From the NCBI RefSeq assembly GCF_014898815.1, contig NW_026515508.1, positions 62,001-126,000 of the forward strand: a stretch of 64,000 nt of DNA. The letters run 5' to 3'. The DNA is from Panonychus citri (Eukaryota > Arthropoda > Arachnida > Trombidiformes > Tetranychidae). This document shows positions 22,401 through 35,970 of this stretch, piece after piece. The position numbers and the translations under genes were made by a program. The notes beneath the pieces were generated by a model, which did not search any database, was not told where the DNA came from, and saw only the letters and a program-made list of their open reading frames with translations. Every line of letters starts with the position of its first letter. The first letter of the stretch is position 1.

Positions 22401-23075
22401 AACTGTTTTCTCCATGATAACATTAACAAAACAATAGCTGAATAGGAAAAGTGAGAGAGGTAATAATAACAAAACGAGAATTGAACTCATCTTTAAATGA
22501 TGATAGAGATGATCAATTTTACTTTTTTTCCATCTTCTCCTCATCATCATCATCATAACTCTCATCTTGATATCATGTGTTTATACCTGAATTTATCTTC
22601 TTCATCATTCATTGTATTGTTCAAATTCTGATCAGAATTGAGTATTTCTCTCTCTCTCTCTCTCTCACCAGTTATCATCTTTTTCCATGAGAGTGAAGCC
22701 ATGTATCTCCCTCTCTTCAAATCTCTGTGATTCTTTTCTCCTTCATCTTTATCATCCTCTTGTTATTTATGTCATATTATCATCAGATGATATAATTCAA
22801 GATCGATTCTGTGTTGATATTAAATTTTTTCTTCTCTTTTTCAAACAATTTCAATTGTAATGTTTCAATATTTGACTTTGATCATGATGATTTGGATGAG
22901 CAATGGATGAGTTTTTTACCTTTAGACTCTTACATATCCCTTTCGATACAGTAGTTGAGCCTAAAGTAATATGAAACTCTGGTTTTACAATTACAGCTAT
23001 CATTATGCAGACATTGACAAAATTATTGCTTATTTCATACTGTATGTTTCATATTTTTCATTTTGAATTATTATT

Positions 23076-23110
<35 letters not shown>

Positions 23111-24174
23111 ATATTTTTTTACTCAGCTTATTCAAATAAATGCAAATTTCACCAAACAATACTAGATACATGTTCATCTATGTATTAATAATTTTCATTG
23201 AATACATTGCTTACATTACTGTTACTGTAATTGTCGTTATATTTTTGTCTGTATTGCTTTAACTATTACAATGTTTGTATTATCATCATTCAACAATATT
23301 AACTATCAACAATTGATTCATTCATGATAATCATTTCCTCTGATTTTCAATTATCTCTCTCTCTCCCCTCTTTAAATTGCCTTCATTTCATGATAATCAT
23401 GTCTTGAGATAATTGTAAAATCATTTGATTATAATGATTGTTGAACAACATCAACTCATTTGATTGTGAACATTTTTTTTAAACAGGTTACTTAGATTAC
23501 TACAACTTTTACATTTAAATGATAAATACTTTTGGTAAACTTCATCTTCATCTTCATCTTCATCCTCTTATCATCTTCTAAGCTTCTCTCTTCTTCTTTT
23601 CCTCATCTTTCATCATTTCAGAGATAACTCAATCTTCATCTCGGCATGAGTAACATTTAATTATTGTTAATATTGAATCAATCGATTTCATGTAATCTCC
23701 ATTAAGTTCAACTACTTCCACCTTCCTCGTCTTCATCATAACTAATAATAACTGGAAGGCATTTCTATTCATATTGAACAGACTCACTACTAAGTTTCAA
23801 TAGTTTACTTGTCAATTTAATCATTGAGTTAATCCTCAATTAATTGTTATTTCTTAGATTAAATTGCTACTAAAATACTAGATCCAAATTATTGGACTAT
23901 ATATGTATACCTTTAAATTGAGCCAATTCTTTTGCTAACTATTTGATTGATTAGCATTCATGGTAAACTAATCAATTTTAACCTTAATCCAAATAGACAA
24001 TCACAATTGTGATAAAGCAAAGAGAATCTTTTTTTCCCCAATCTAATGTTGCAATTGCATTGTAATTGCACTTTCTCCTTTTCCCCGTGATTAACGTTAG
24101 TTAACCAAATGAAAATGACGTTTCCTCTTCATTGATTACCTTGTTGTTAATCATCCTTGCGTCCTCATCACCTC

Positions 24175-24205
<31 letters not shown>

Positions 24206-24804
24206 GAACAACAACTTCAACAATATCCATGATCAACATTTACCAAGTTGTTTTTTCTTCAACTTCTTTTTTGCCTCTTCTTAAGGTCATGGTGATGATG
24301 GATAATTAACCTTAGTTATCTATTCATCTTCTACCCATGTTAATTTATCATTTTGGAAACTGTCTCATGAGATACATGGATTAAGAAGATATGAAATTTT
24401 CAATCATCAATATCTTATTCTTACTCATTCACTATCACTTTCCATCTATTGTTTACTTGATTTTTTCTGTTTAACTTTCTTAATGCATCAAATCTGCTGA
24501 AAAGTCACTATTTTTTTATATATCCTTTTGTTTATACAGAATTGTTGACATTAAATCCATTGATTGAATCAAATCTTCAGATAGTATTTCATTCCTAGTA
24601 GACTAATGATAGAAATGATGATTTCTAACCATTGATGCGTTTCTATCACCCATTGATAGAGTAAATCTTATTCTCTCTCTCATCTTATTTTTTTGTTCAT
24701 ATTAAAACTTTACAATTCTTTTTATATTATTATTACATGTTGTTTATTCATTATCTTAATAGTTTTATCATCAAGCTTAGATTTTAGTATCAATACAATC
24801 AATC

Positions 24805-24835
<31 letters not shown>

Positions 24836-26264
24836 GATTATTTTTCTCCTTCATCTCACTCATTTAAAGCTAAAGACGATCAAGATGAAGATAGCATAAG
24901 AGAAGCATAAATTGTTCATCTTTTCATTGAAAAACATAACTATAACTGTATCAATAATAATGATAATGATGATAAAAATTCTGGTTGACAACTTGACATG
25001 ATACTATCTCCTATCATTATTATTAAATACATACACATATACAGTAATCTTATTATTGAAATTGATTTTTTTTTCATCATCATCATCATCATTATGGTTT
25101 ACTATTGTTGTATTCAGATGAATGGAGGCGGATGATCAGGGGATGAAGAAAAATTGATGAGTAGATTTCGCTGATGAGATGAACCCATGTTATCTCTATG
25201 GAAGCAAAAAATCATTATCATTATGTTTTCTCGTGCAAATTTATCATCACTATCATTATGATCCAAGTTTACAGAGTAAATTGTCATTTTTGGAATCGTT
25301 TGCTCCTCTTTCTCTCTCGTAGTAAATTCCCTGTTCATGGTGATCAGCCAGATAATTACCTACATGATAATGATAATCAGAGTTAATAATCTGTCAAGTT
25401 CAGAATTAGATTTACAGGTATGGTATTTATGTTATATAATTTAGTTAATTTCTGATTTACAGCCATTTGATGGTGATGATTAGTTATTGTGATGATAAAA
25501 ATGTATTTTTAGTTATCCTTTCAATGATTTTTTTTTGTATTGTTATCATTAAATTGTTAATATTTAGGTAAAGTCTTGATGTGTTGATTAAGTGTCAATT
25601 ACTCATGAGAATGATAATTGATAACAATCAGTCCAGTTTTCTCATCAACTGCAATTTCCCACCATGATTAAACACGAATTGATTATCAAAGTCTAATCAC
25701 TGTAGCCTAATCATAATCATCTCAATAAAACTTATGTATTACAATAGTAATGATAATAATTAGCTAAATCAGTTGAATGAAAAGCAATTTATTGATAAAC
25801 ATTTTTGATACCAATCAGGAATGAAATTGTGAAAGAAAGAGTCAGAGTGAGAAGAGGAAATTGGAACAAGCTGAAACCGGAAATAGGAAGATGATAATTA
25901 CTGAAATTTTCTGGTCGTTTCATCGTCATTATCAACTGATTTTCTTGAAGTTCATCTTTTCACTTTTTAGACCAATTTCATTTTGCTGTGAACATTATCG
26001 TCTTTTTGGTCTATCATAATAACGGTCTTCCTTATAATCCATCAGCATCTCAGCCGCAGTCGAGTTTATTTCCCTTTTTTCCGCTATGATAATCATCCTT
26101 ATCTTCCTCGTCATCTTCGTATTCAACTCATTTCCTACTTTACCCTCATCATTATCTATCTGAGACTCCGATTCTTAAATCATGTTTACTTGGAAATCCT
26201 CTCAACAGAAAGAGAAACATTTTAACCATCGATCCTTCATTCGTCTTTATCATTATCATCTTTC

Positions 26265-26321
<57 letters not shown>

Positions 26322-29300
26322 TCCTTTTCTCTTCTGTCTATGCTTCTTTCTTGTCCTTTTCTTGTCTCTTTTCCATCTCTTCATCTTCGTCACTCTTTTT
26401 TCCTTTTCTCTTTCTCTCTCTCTCATTCTCTCTTTCTAACATAGCATCATCATCCTTTGTCCTCCATCTTTCATCATCTTATTCGTGGTTTTCATCCTTC
26501 TCCCTTCACCGATCTACCTCCCTCTTTTATTCTTTACTATCACACTTTCTCTCCTTTTTTATATAAACTTCTCATCTTTCATCCATCATCATATCTTCCA
26601 CCACACCCCCACCTCTCTCTCTCTCTTTCTCTCTATTCATGGATATCCTCACAATCTTTCACAGATCATTTTCTAGTTATTCCAACCTATTCAATACACA
26701 TAAACATCCATAAACACATATACCAGCACACACACTTTCTCTCTCATACACTCAACATATTGAAGCTTTATCATGATATTGTTGTTGTTGTCATGATATC
26801 ACTTTATATTATACCAATTTCCGAAGCATATTTATCACAACACCTTAGATATAAAAAAAATTATCATGTATTCCTTGTTGATGTCATTTTCTATCAACCA
26901 TAATGATGTTAATGTTTTCTTACTCTATCTCGTTTTATTTTTCAATATTTCATTTTTACCTGGAAGTGAAGAAATTATTTCTTCAGAAACAAGATTCCAA
27001 TTTTTCATTATCATGAACATTTCATGTCATGGTAGAAAGAGATTGAAGAAAAACTTATCCAATAGATTCCCAACTTTACCCTGAAAACATTTCCGTCCCA
27101 ATTTTATCCTATTAACTTTGTAATTATCAATAGTTAATCAACAATCAATTTTCATTCATGTTTCCAAAATGTTGATTGTTTTTTTTCCTACTCAGCTGAA
27201 TCAATGTAAATACATGAATGAAAAAATTGTTTCAAGTAAACTGTTTACCTTAATTATCATGAATATCATCATGGAAATGATGATATTTTTTTCTCACGAT
27301 AATCATTAATATCCAAATGCATTTCACTGACTAGTATTAACTAATTAGTATCAATTGAATCATTGATGTTAAGTATCACCAGGTAACTGGTTTAATTTTA
27401 CACAAACAATTTGTAACTTTGGCCTTTGCCTAAAAAAATGTTTCTCATTTTGATTCTAATATCATTGATATAATGATGATGATAATCATCATCATGATAA
27501 CTATTACTTTAATTATCATCATTATGATGATGATAATGATGATAATATTTCAATGTCTTGAGGCTTATCCAGGAAGCTAATACAATTTTGTCCTGGTTAT
27601 CTAATATTTTATCATCTTGTTGATACTTTTTTTCACCTCTCAATTTAAACCTGAACAGTAAAAAAGAGTTAATGAAATTGATTGTCAATTTAATTACAAT
27701 TAACAATTTAACTTCATCTTGATTGAGCAAACAACCATTTAGGAAAATGTTTCCATTATTTACTTATGACATCAAATTCAATCTAATAGTATTTGAAATT
27801 GCTTTTAATCAGTCACAATTAATTAATTGCTGTATGCACAATGATTTCATTATTAATTGTCAAAGAGTGAGAGAGATAAAATTAAATTAATGGTCAAACA
27901 TTTAAAATTAAATTCACTGACAATACATTTTAATATTCATAATGTACAGTTAACTTTTTTTTCATATTTGTTGCTGATAAAATCTTTCTGTTTGTAATAT
28001 TATCATGAAAATATTACGACAGTTAATTGTAATTGAAAAGTAAACAATTAAAATTGAATTGCATTGGTAAATCCTATTAGTTTAAATCATTAATTATTTT
28101 GTGTGTCGTCTAATTTTCCCATTTTTATTTCCTTCAGAGGAAAGAGTAAAATTTTTACTATTAATTTAAATTGAAGATCATTGATCATATTCACCATGAT
28201 TCAGTGAGATTCATGATTTTATTTCCCTTTTAATCTGTTGTATTGATTATTTCAAGGTAGAATTTATTTCTTCATCAATTAATTAATGGAAAAAGTTGCA
28301 ATTTCTTTAATTTGATAAATGTAAACAATCAAACCAATGAAATAGCCAAATTGTTATTTGTATGATTTCATTTTAAAACTAATCAGTGTACATAAATTGT
28401 TTACAATTAATCAAGTTGTCAGTTGATGTTAAGATGAAGGAGATTGTTTTTCTTTCAAAAGTAACCATGCAAATCTAGTTATGATTAGATTGTTGATTAA
28501 CATGATGACAGAAAAAATTAGCATCATAGAAGATGAAAGTGAAAAGATGAATTTACATCAAGCTCAAAGTGATACCTGTTTACTTTCATGAAGAAAATCA
28601 TAACAATTGTAATTGAGATGATGATGATTTACTAATGATTACAATGATGATGATGATGGTGATTATGAGTTGACCATGAATGATGTTCATTTTTTTTTCC
28701 AGTTCAAAAACTACATAAGATGAATGACTTTTTAAATTATCAACAGATTTGAATGACCATCATATTTATTGTCTGTTTAGTGTGAATGATGATCATGATT
28801 ATCATTTAATAATTGATTCTGATAGGATAATCAGAATAAACTAATTCTGTTGGTGATTTAATTTCCAATCTAAATAGTGGTAACATTTGATCAATTACCA
28901 TATCATAACTAACCAGTTTATCGTTGAAGGTTTCAATTGTACTTATGTATTGTAATTGCTTAATTGTGATCATTATTACATATACAATTATACAATTAGC
29001 TACATCCCTTTTAATTTAATTGTCGAGGTAAAGTTGTCAGAAAAAGAGGTTAATTCAATTTGAAGTGAAAATCCATTATCTTATTAAGTTAATTACACTA
29101 ATTACTAATTAAGGAAGGAAAAGATTATTAATAATAAGAATTTTTTTTCTCAATATTCTCGATAATATTGATTCTCTTTTCGTTCCTATTTAATTCAAGG
29201 TTTTTACTCTTAAATTGTAGCATAAATTATCAAGTTAATTGTTACCTTTAAGCTTTTCGTTAATTAATACTTTGTTTATTGTTGAATTCTCACCGTTGCA

Positions 29301-32300
29301 ATGATTTACTTTTGACATATCAAATTATCACAATTGGGAATAAAACGAGAGCTTGAAAATGAAAGAATTGACAATAAATGAACCTTATTGCTGTTCAGTA
29401 ATCATTTCATGATAACATTCAGTCTTATTAATGATCATTATTAATATTCAATCAACCTGAAAAATACTCAGTCTACCTTTAGATCATCTTAGAACTTTTT
29501 CTCTCTCTCTCTTTCATCATTTACTTCACTTTCCTTTGACGTGGTTTGTGACTCTTTTTTTTATATACATCACCATGCTACATGGTGATTCTGTAGAGTA
29601 AAAAAAAGGTTTATCTGATTTGGAGGTTCAGTGTTGTTGTTGTTGTTGTTCATTGAATTGAACTTTTTTCTCCTATTGCTTGGAACCATATCCGATTATC
29701 TGATTGTTATTGGTCTCATTTCATATTTTCCTTTTCAGGGGCTATTAACGTTTCATCATCTTCCTTGTTGTTGACCGTTATATTTATCAATCATAAGGTG
29801 GAAGATGAAAGTTCACAAGAGAAAAAATATTTAGAATTAGTTTTTGAGAAAACATTTCAATAAAATCGATACAAGTTATTGACTATTAAGTTAAATTGTT
29901 TAAAATGTTCTCAGAGAAAAATAAAGTTCTGTTACAATTGATTAACCCTAAACTTTATCATGAAACAAATGGGTATTAATGGTCATCAGGGAAAAATAAT
30001 ATCCATTGAAATGACATAATAATATAATACCAGTGAAAGTCAATGTAAACAATTAACAAGTTGAATTTAGTTTACTATTGGGTTTCAATGTAAATAACAA
30101 TTGATGATAATGATTATTGAACTTTTGTTTATTGTGTTCATCAAAAGTTATATATATTATTTTCACCTTAAATTGTTAATTGGATCATGTTGATTGTTGA
30201 AATACTATCACCATTGGTTTCTGCTTTAAATTAATGGCTTGTGGCTTCTGTAATAATAATCTTTACAACTTTTCTCATTTTCTGCTGATAATATTGTTAC
30301 TTTTTTCATTATCATTATCATGAAAATCATGATGAGAGATAAAATAAAAATGTTATATCAGATATAATTGGTTATCTGGTAATATAACGGTACAAAAAGT
30401 TTCGCTTGACTCCTTGTATTAGTATGATAACTATTACTTTCTTGTTATATCTTTTTTTTTTGGTTATTCTTGTTATGTTTTTTTATTTGTTATCGTCATC
30501 ATCTTGTTTTGGTTCAATTTACCTTGTCAGGTTCATCAATTTCATTAGTTACAATGATATTTTTATATATAAATATCTTTATGTTTACGTGCCAGTCAAT
30601 GGATAACAATTAGATTGAACTTTGATAGTGTGGTTATGATTTAGTATCAAAGCCTCTGATTTCTTAATGATGATTAAAGGTCCAATGGTCATTCCAATTG
30701 AGAGTATAATCAGTTTGTAGTGACCATTGTTTACATATAAATGTATCTACATATACACGGTGTCCACTTTGTCCATTTGTAATATTATGATTAGTGGTCA
30801 GTTAATTTTTCTTGTTTATTTCTCTTCATCTGATTAAATATTTAATCTGTCTTTTTATACCTTAATCATAATGTTGATTAGTTTTATAATGTGACAAAAG
30901 TAATGTTGATATTTTGTTTTTACTCTATTTTCACTGTAATTTTGTTACATCATTTAATCAATTAACTTAATTTGTTTTCTTAATTTTCTTTTTCCACCAG
31001 AGACTCAATGAAGTTATTGAAGATCCTAAATCATGTTGTGTTGGCCTAATGGATATGAACATGAACAAAAATCGTTACGATTTTATTATACCTCGTAAGT
31101 TAATTTGACTCAATTTTCTTGATCAATTCAAAATAGTTAAATATTAATTAGTCAATTATGATGATTCCTATTGATTGTTTATCTTATTTAAACTTTTCTT
31201 TTTTTTTCTTAGATGATATTAATCGAGTTATTTTACCTCCATTACCTACAAAGGAAAACTCGTCTTATATCAATGCCTCATTTGTTCAGGTAAATTTTGA
31301 ATTTCTTTCCATTCTTGAGATTAATTGTTGTCCTCATTTCTTATTTATGTATTTATCTATTTTGCCCTTAGGGTTATGATCGTTGTTTATCATTTATTGT
31401 TACACAAGATCCACTGGACACAACGGTGCTGGACTTTTGGAGGATGATATTGGAGCAAAATGTTAGCATATTGGTCATGCTTTCGGAACTTGGTGATGGT
31501 CAATCAAAGTGTTACTGTTACTGGCCAAAGACAGAGACAGTTTTTGATTATGTTAAAATTATACCTGAAAGTGAACAAGAATTGGACAATTATATGATTA
31601 GAAAATTTTATGTGGTCAATACAAAGGTTGGTGGTCAAGGATTAAAGTAGCTGAAAGTGATTAATAACAGAGGAAACTAATTACTAGACTGTTCAACCGA
31701 AAAAGTTAATTGTAAACAATTAGGATTTGTTATATTGTAACAACGGGGTTTGAATGGGAGATTATGACAAGTTTAATTGTATAAATAATCCTGTTGTTGT
31801 TGTTGGTTAAGTTGATTAGAATTAGATTTTCAGTTGAAAATGATCAACGTTTATTGTTGATTAATAAGGATGATTTAAAAGGAAAGAAAAGTTTTACTAC
31901 ATTTAATTTAGTAGAAAAAGTTAATTGATGCAGAAAAGAAAAAAAATTTTCAAGTTAATTTGTGTTGTAACAATTACTACGATAAGACAAGTGAGAAGGT
32001 GTAGTAAATTGTAATTGGTTTAATTGTGATTGAAGAAACAAAAAATTAAGTTAATGGTGAATGAGCTTCGGCTGAAAAAAATTGACTTTAAAATCAAAAA
32101 CACTAATCACAATTAGTTTTATCCTTTTAACTGGGTTGGATTAGTGTTGTGTGATTAACTCACGTTCACAAATTGTTAATACATTGCTTCAAATTAATTT
32201 AACTTTTATTTTGAACTTTGTTAAAACTTAATTTAACTCAATTAAATATCAAATCAATTGATTCAGTTAACGTAGTATTTTTAATAATAGTAAAAGGGTA

Positions 32301-32985
32301 ACAATCAATTTACTATCACAAGGTTAATACAAAAAAAAATTAGTTGAAACATTTAACTTGTCACAATTTTTTTATCTCTTCTCATTTAGTTAATTGTTTC
32401 TAAATTATTTTCCAACTTTCAGCTATTTATATTTAACTATGGGTTCGATTGGACTATTGATTGACTAATTTGTTTTCTTTTTCTTTTCTTCCAACAGAAT
32501 AATGATTCAGTTCAATTGACTCAATATCATTTCATGTTATGGCGAAGTGGAGTTGTCCCAGAAGCGACTTTACCTATTCTGAAATTGATTGAGGTCACCC
32601 TTTCCTCTAATTCCTCATCCTCATCTCCAATCGTGATCCATTGTTCGGGCGGAGGTGATAGGTCAAGCCTTTTCGTTACTTTATCTTCATTAACCCAACA
32701 GATTCGGACTGATGGACGAGTTGACATTTTCCAAACCGCTCGATATACACGATCTCAAAGGCCTTGTATGCTTCAAACAATCGTACGTGTTGATTATAAT
32801 TACTGTTCATCTTTAGTAAATCACGAAATGATTTCAACTAATTTAATCAAATTGTTATTAATTTTCTTTCTCTCTCTCTCTCTCTTGTCTCTTTACAGGC
32901 ACAATATGATTTCATTTATCGAAGTCTAATAGATTTCATTGATTCACACAATCTATGTGATAATATGAGTGACACACAATTATGA
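16468..32985 (+). CDS. Receptor-type protein tyrosine phosphatase, Ptp69D-like, seven exons
   Basis: Exons: 16468-16981, 17456-20859, 31001-31094, 31213-31289, 31372-31626, 32498-32782, 32899-32985. Junctions are in frame, giving 1571 aa. A signal peptide is followed by an Asn/Ser-rich low-complexity stretch. Then come an Ig-like domain (C197, C300 in DNGTYAC), three fibronectin III repeats (about 330-640), an Asn/His-rich juxtamembrane region and a transmembrane segment (about 909-935). Phosphatase domain D1 (about 1005-1250) has the active-site loop HCSAGVGRTG with C1210; its WPD loop reads WKD (1176-1178), keeping the Asp. D2, from residue 1307, has HCSGGGDRSS (C1497) and WRSG in place of WPD, so it is probably weakly active or regulatory. 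Family: neuronal receptor phosphatases that dephosphorylate phosphotyrosine proteins in axon guidance. Ig plus three FN3 plus two PTP domains fits Ptp69D best; other type IIa/III receptors are possible. Confidence 0.9.
23081..23108. repeat. (CT)n microsatellite
   Basis: CT run of about 28 bp inside the long phosphatase intron. Confidence 0.9.
26271..26317. repeat. (CT)n microsatellite
   Basis: 47-bp CT run, the longest in the window, within a roughly 400-bp pyrimidine-rich block of the phosphatase intron. It produces several spurious Ser/Leu/Phe-rich open frames. Confidence 0.95.
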
Positions 32986-35970
32986 CATTGTCACAATTAT
33001 ATTATCACTTATAAATAGGATCTTTTTATTATTATTATAAACAATTAACTTTTTAAATCGGATACACTAAACCTACTCAATCACTCACTCACACACACAC
33101 AATCAAACTGAACCAAGGAAAACATTATATCATTAACTATCATGATCATAATCAAAAGGTGATGAAATGAAAAGTTGATTGATAACAATTATGGCAATAA
33201 TAATTACCATGAGACTGAATTAATGTGAAACCAGAGCAATTAAAAGTACTGATAATAATGATAATGTTGGTTAAAAAAAAACAATGGACACCAATTTATA
33301 TTATCTAAATATATTACCAAGGGAAAAACTGTATCTCCATGAAGCAAGAAAAAAAAACATGAAAAGGATCATGATCACAGTGATGAAGGATAATAGACTG
33401 ACATTTTAACAACAATTGGATTATGATGATGATTATCTCATTGATTGAAAAGAAAAGAGAAAGGAATAACATGGCAATTAGATTATAACAATCAGTTAAT
33501 TGTTCCAGTTTTACTAGAAAAAAAAAACTATTCATATGCTCAAAAACAAAAACAACGGATCCAACAAACGACAAGTCTACAATTTTTTTACGATAACTAT
33601 TGTTTTCTCAATAGTAAAAGATGAGCGAGCAGAGAGAGAGAGAGTATCAACTTCTCTCTCATTCACTATCATCCTCATCTTCATTCACACAATTATCAAG
33701 CTTAATTGTGCTTCTTTTTTCCCAGTGAATATGAGAAACAATTGTAATCCTTTTTTTTATTAACCCGGAAAAAAAACACGAAACTAAACCTTTCCTCCCA
33801 TTTCCTCATCTTCTCATGACGATTTCCTCGACGCAATTTATACCACCTCCTTTTAATTGTTATTATTAAGACGAAGATGAAAAGAATCTAATTATATTTA
33901 TGTAATAATCAATACGATTAATAATTAATCTAATTATATATTTGTACAGAAGCCAATGTGCAATCTTTTTAGAGTTAACTAATCACAAACCCTAAACTTT
34001 TTTGTTTCCTTGTGCCAATTGAACATTGATTTGTTTTTTGTTATATATTATGAAAACCTACCGACAAATGATTTAATTTGATTGTCAGAAAGAGCAATTG
34101 TATAAATTGTATTAATCAATCGTTTTTACCACAACAATTTAACTCTCTGATCAACTAATTGCTTTCAACAGCAATAATACAACAATAACCTTAACTAATC
34201 AATTGTAATAAACCCAATCAATTTAAGTTTCTCTCTCTCCTCTTTCAATCATGTTAATCATTTATCATCAAACAACATCATCATTTTTATTATTAAATTG
34301 AACAATTAGACGAATTAAAAACAAAACAAAATTGAAAATAATTAACTTGACAATTTACTAATTTGGGAACAATTTTATTTCCTCATTACCTTGATTGTTA
34401 ATTGTTTGGAAGGAAAAAAAATTCAAACATTCAAAATCGATACAAAATCTTTTCGAAGGATTTGAAAATTTTAATTGTTACCACAATTAATTAACCATTA
34501 ATACTTTTCTGCTAATTGCTTATTAATCTCCCAGTTTTAATTGTTTGAATTGAATATTATATTTATTGATTAGTTCTTACAGTTAATAGTAATAATTAAT
34601 TATTGATTCAATTGATTGATTTTCGTTTTCGTTTGTTGGTCTTGATTGTTATTGGAAATTAATTACTAGTTAATTAATTGTGTCATTCGTATTGATTGCA
34701 ATTGTTATATTATTAAGATTTTAATTAGTTCATAGTTTTGATTTTTTTTTACACTTTAATTGAGCTAATTTTTAATTGTGTGTGTTTATTGTTTTACAAT
34801 CAAAATCGCAATTGTAATTGCAATTAAAATATATATAAATGTTGATATTATGATGAGAATTGAAATGATATTAATTATATGATCAACTTTAAATTAAGAG
34901 TAACAATTAACAATGAAAAGGGAAAATAATTTATGACTAAATTATTTAAATTAAATTAAAAACAATTAAAGGACAACAGGTTTACAATTATCAATTGATG
35001 GAAACACAATCAAGTTAACAATTAAAATAGAAATTAAATTAAGAGGAAGAATTAAAAATTAACTTCAATCTCGATAAATACAATAATATTATCAATGAAT
35101 TACTGATGAATTAGGTGACAATTAAGTCAATCACAATTAACCCAATAAAAGTATCAGCAGTTAATTATATGCAATCAGATTAATTGTTAAAATTAATCGT
35201 TGTTTTTTCATTTTCTAGTGTTTCAATTAAAAGCAATTAGTTAATATAAGTTACAAATTTGTTTTTCTAATTACAATTACAATTAATATATCTTTTAAAA
35301 TAGTTTTTGTTGGATTTGAAATTGCAAAAAAAAACGCAAGTAATTAGTTAATTAACAACCAAACCATGTGATCATCGTCATCATCATTATTACAATTAAA
35401 AACGATGATGAAAATAATCATAATCATCTATTTATGTATTTGATTATTGTAAAAAAAGGGCAATCATCAGGCAGGTTAACCTTTTAAATTGAATTAACTA
35501 ATTGTTATCATTTTTAGTATAATCATTTGTTTATCATCATCACCATAATTAGATGTTAGTAATTGTAATTTTAACCTAACGGTAATTTTTGCTAATTGTC
35601 AAATGATGATGATGATGATTGTAAATTGTTTCAACAAGCTAATTGGCATTCAAAGGTAATTGATGATAATCTTAATTAGTTAGTTAATGAGTTTCGTTGT
35701 TTGTTGATTGTTGATGTTTGGGTGATGAGTGCGTGTGTGTTTCGGTGTTGGCTATTGGTTGATTCGCGTTTTCATGACTAATAATCAATTGCACAAAATT
35801 GTAAACGACAAAATGATTAGAATGACAATTTGAACTAAAAATCGAAAGGGAAAATCAAAATTCTCGAATTGATGAGGAAGAAAAGAAGAGAAGGAGAATG
35901 AGAGAAATGATAAAAGATGATAAGATGGACATTCGGGTTTTTTGTTTTCTTTTTCGATTTGTTTGCCTCT
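32986..35970. other. Non-coding region between the phosphatase and hexokinase 3' ends
   Basis: The two genes converge on this 3.0-kb AT-rich stretch. It probably includes both 3' UTRs. It is dominated by AATTGTTAATT-type words, and I see no exon or RNA gene. Confidence 0.6.

Larger units (their letters stand above)
20860..31000 (+). other. 10.1-kb intron of the receptor phosphatase
   Basis: Starts GTAAGT after the D1-encoding exon and ends in TTTCCACCAG. It contains no convincing exon, only AT-rich sequence, TGATGA tracts and CT microsatellites, the longest at 26271-26317. Confidence 0.8.

Noticed and set aside
26182..26903. Overlapping Ser/Leu/Phe/His ORFs in the phosphatase intron
   Set aside because: Pyrimidine-rich simple sequence in three frames; no domains and no consistent exon borders.
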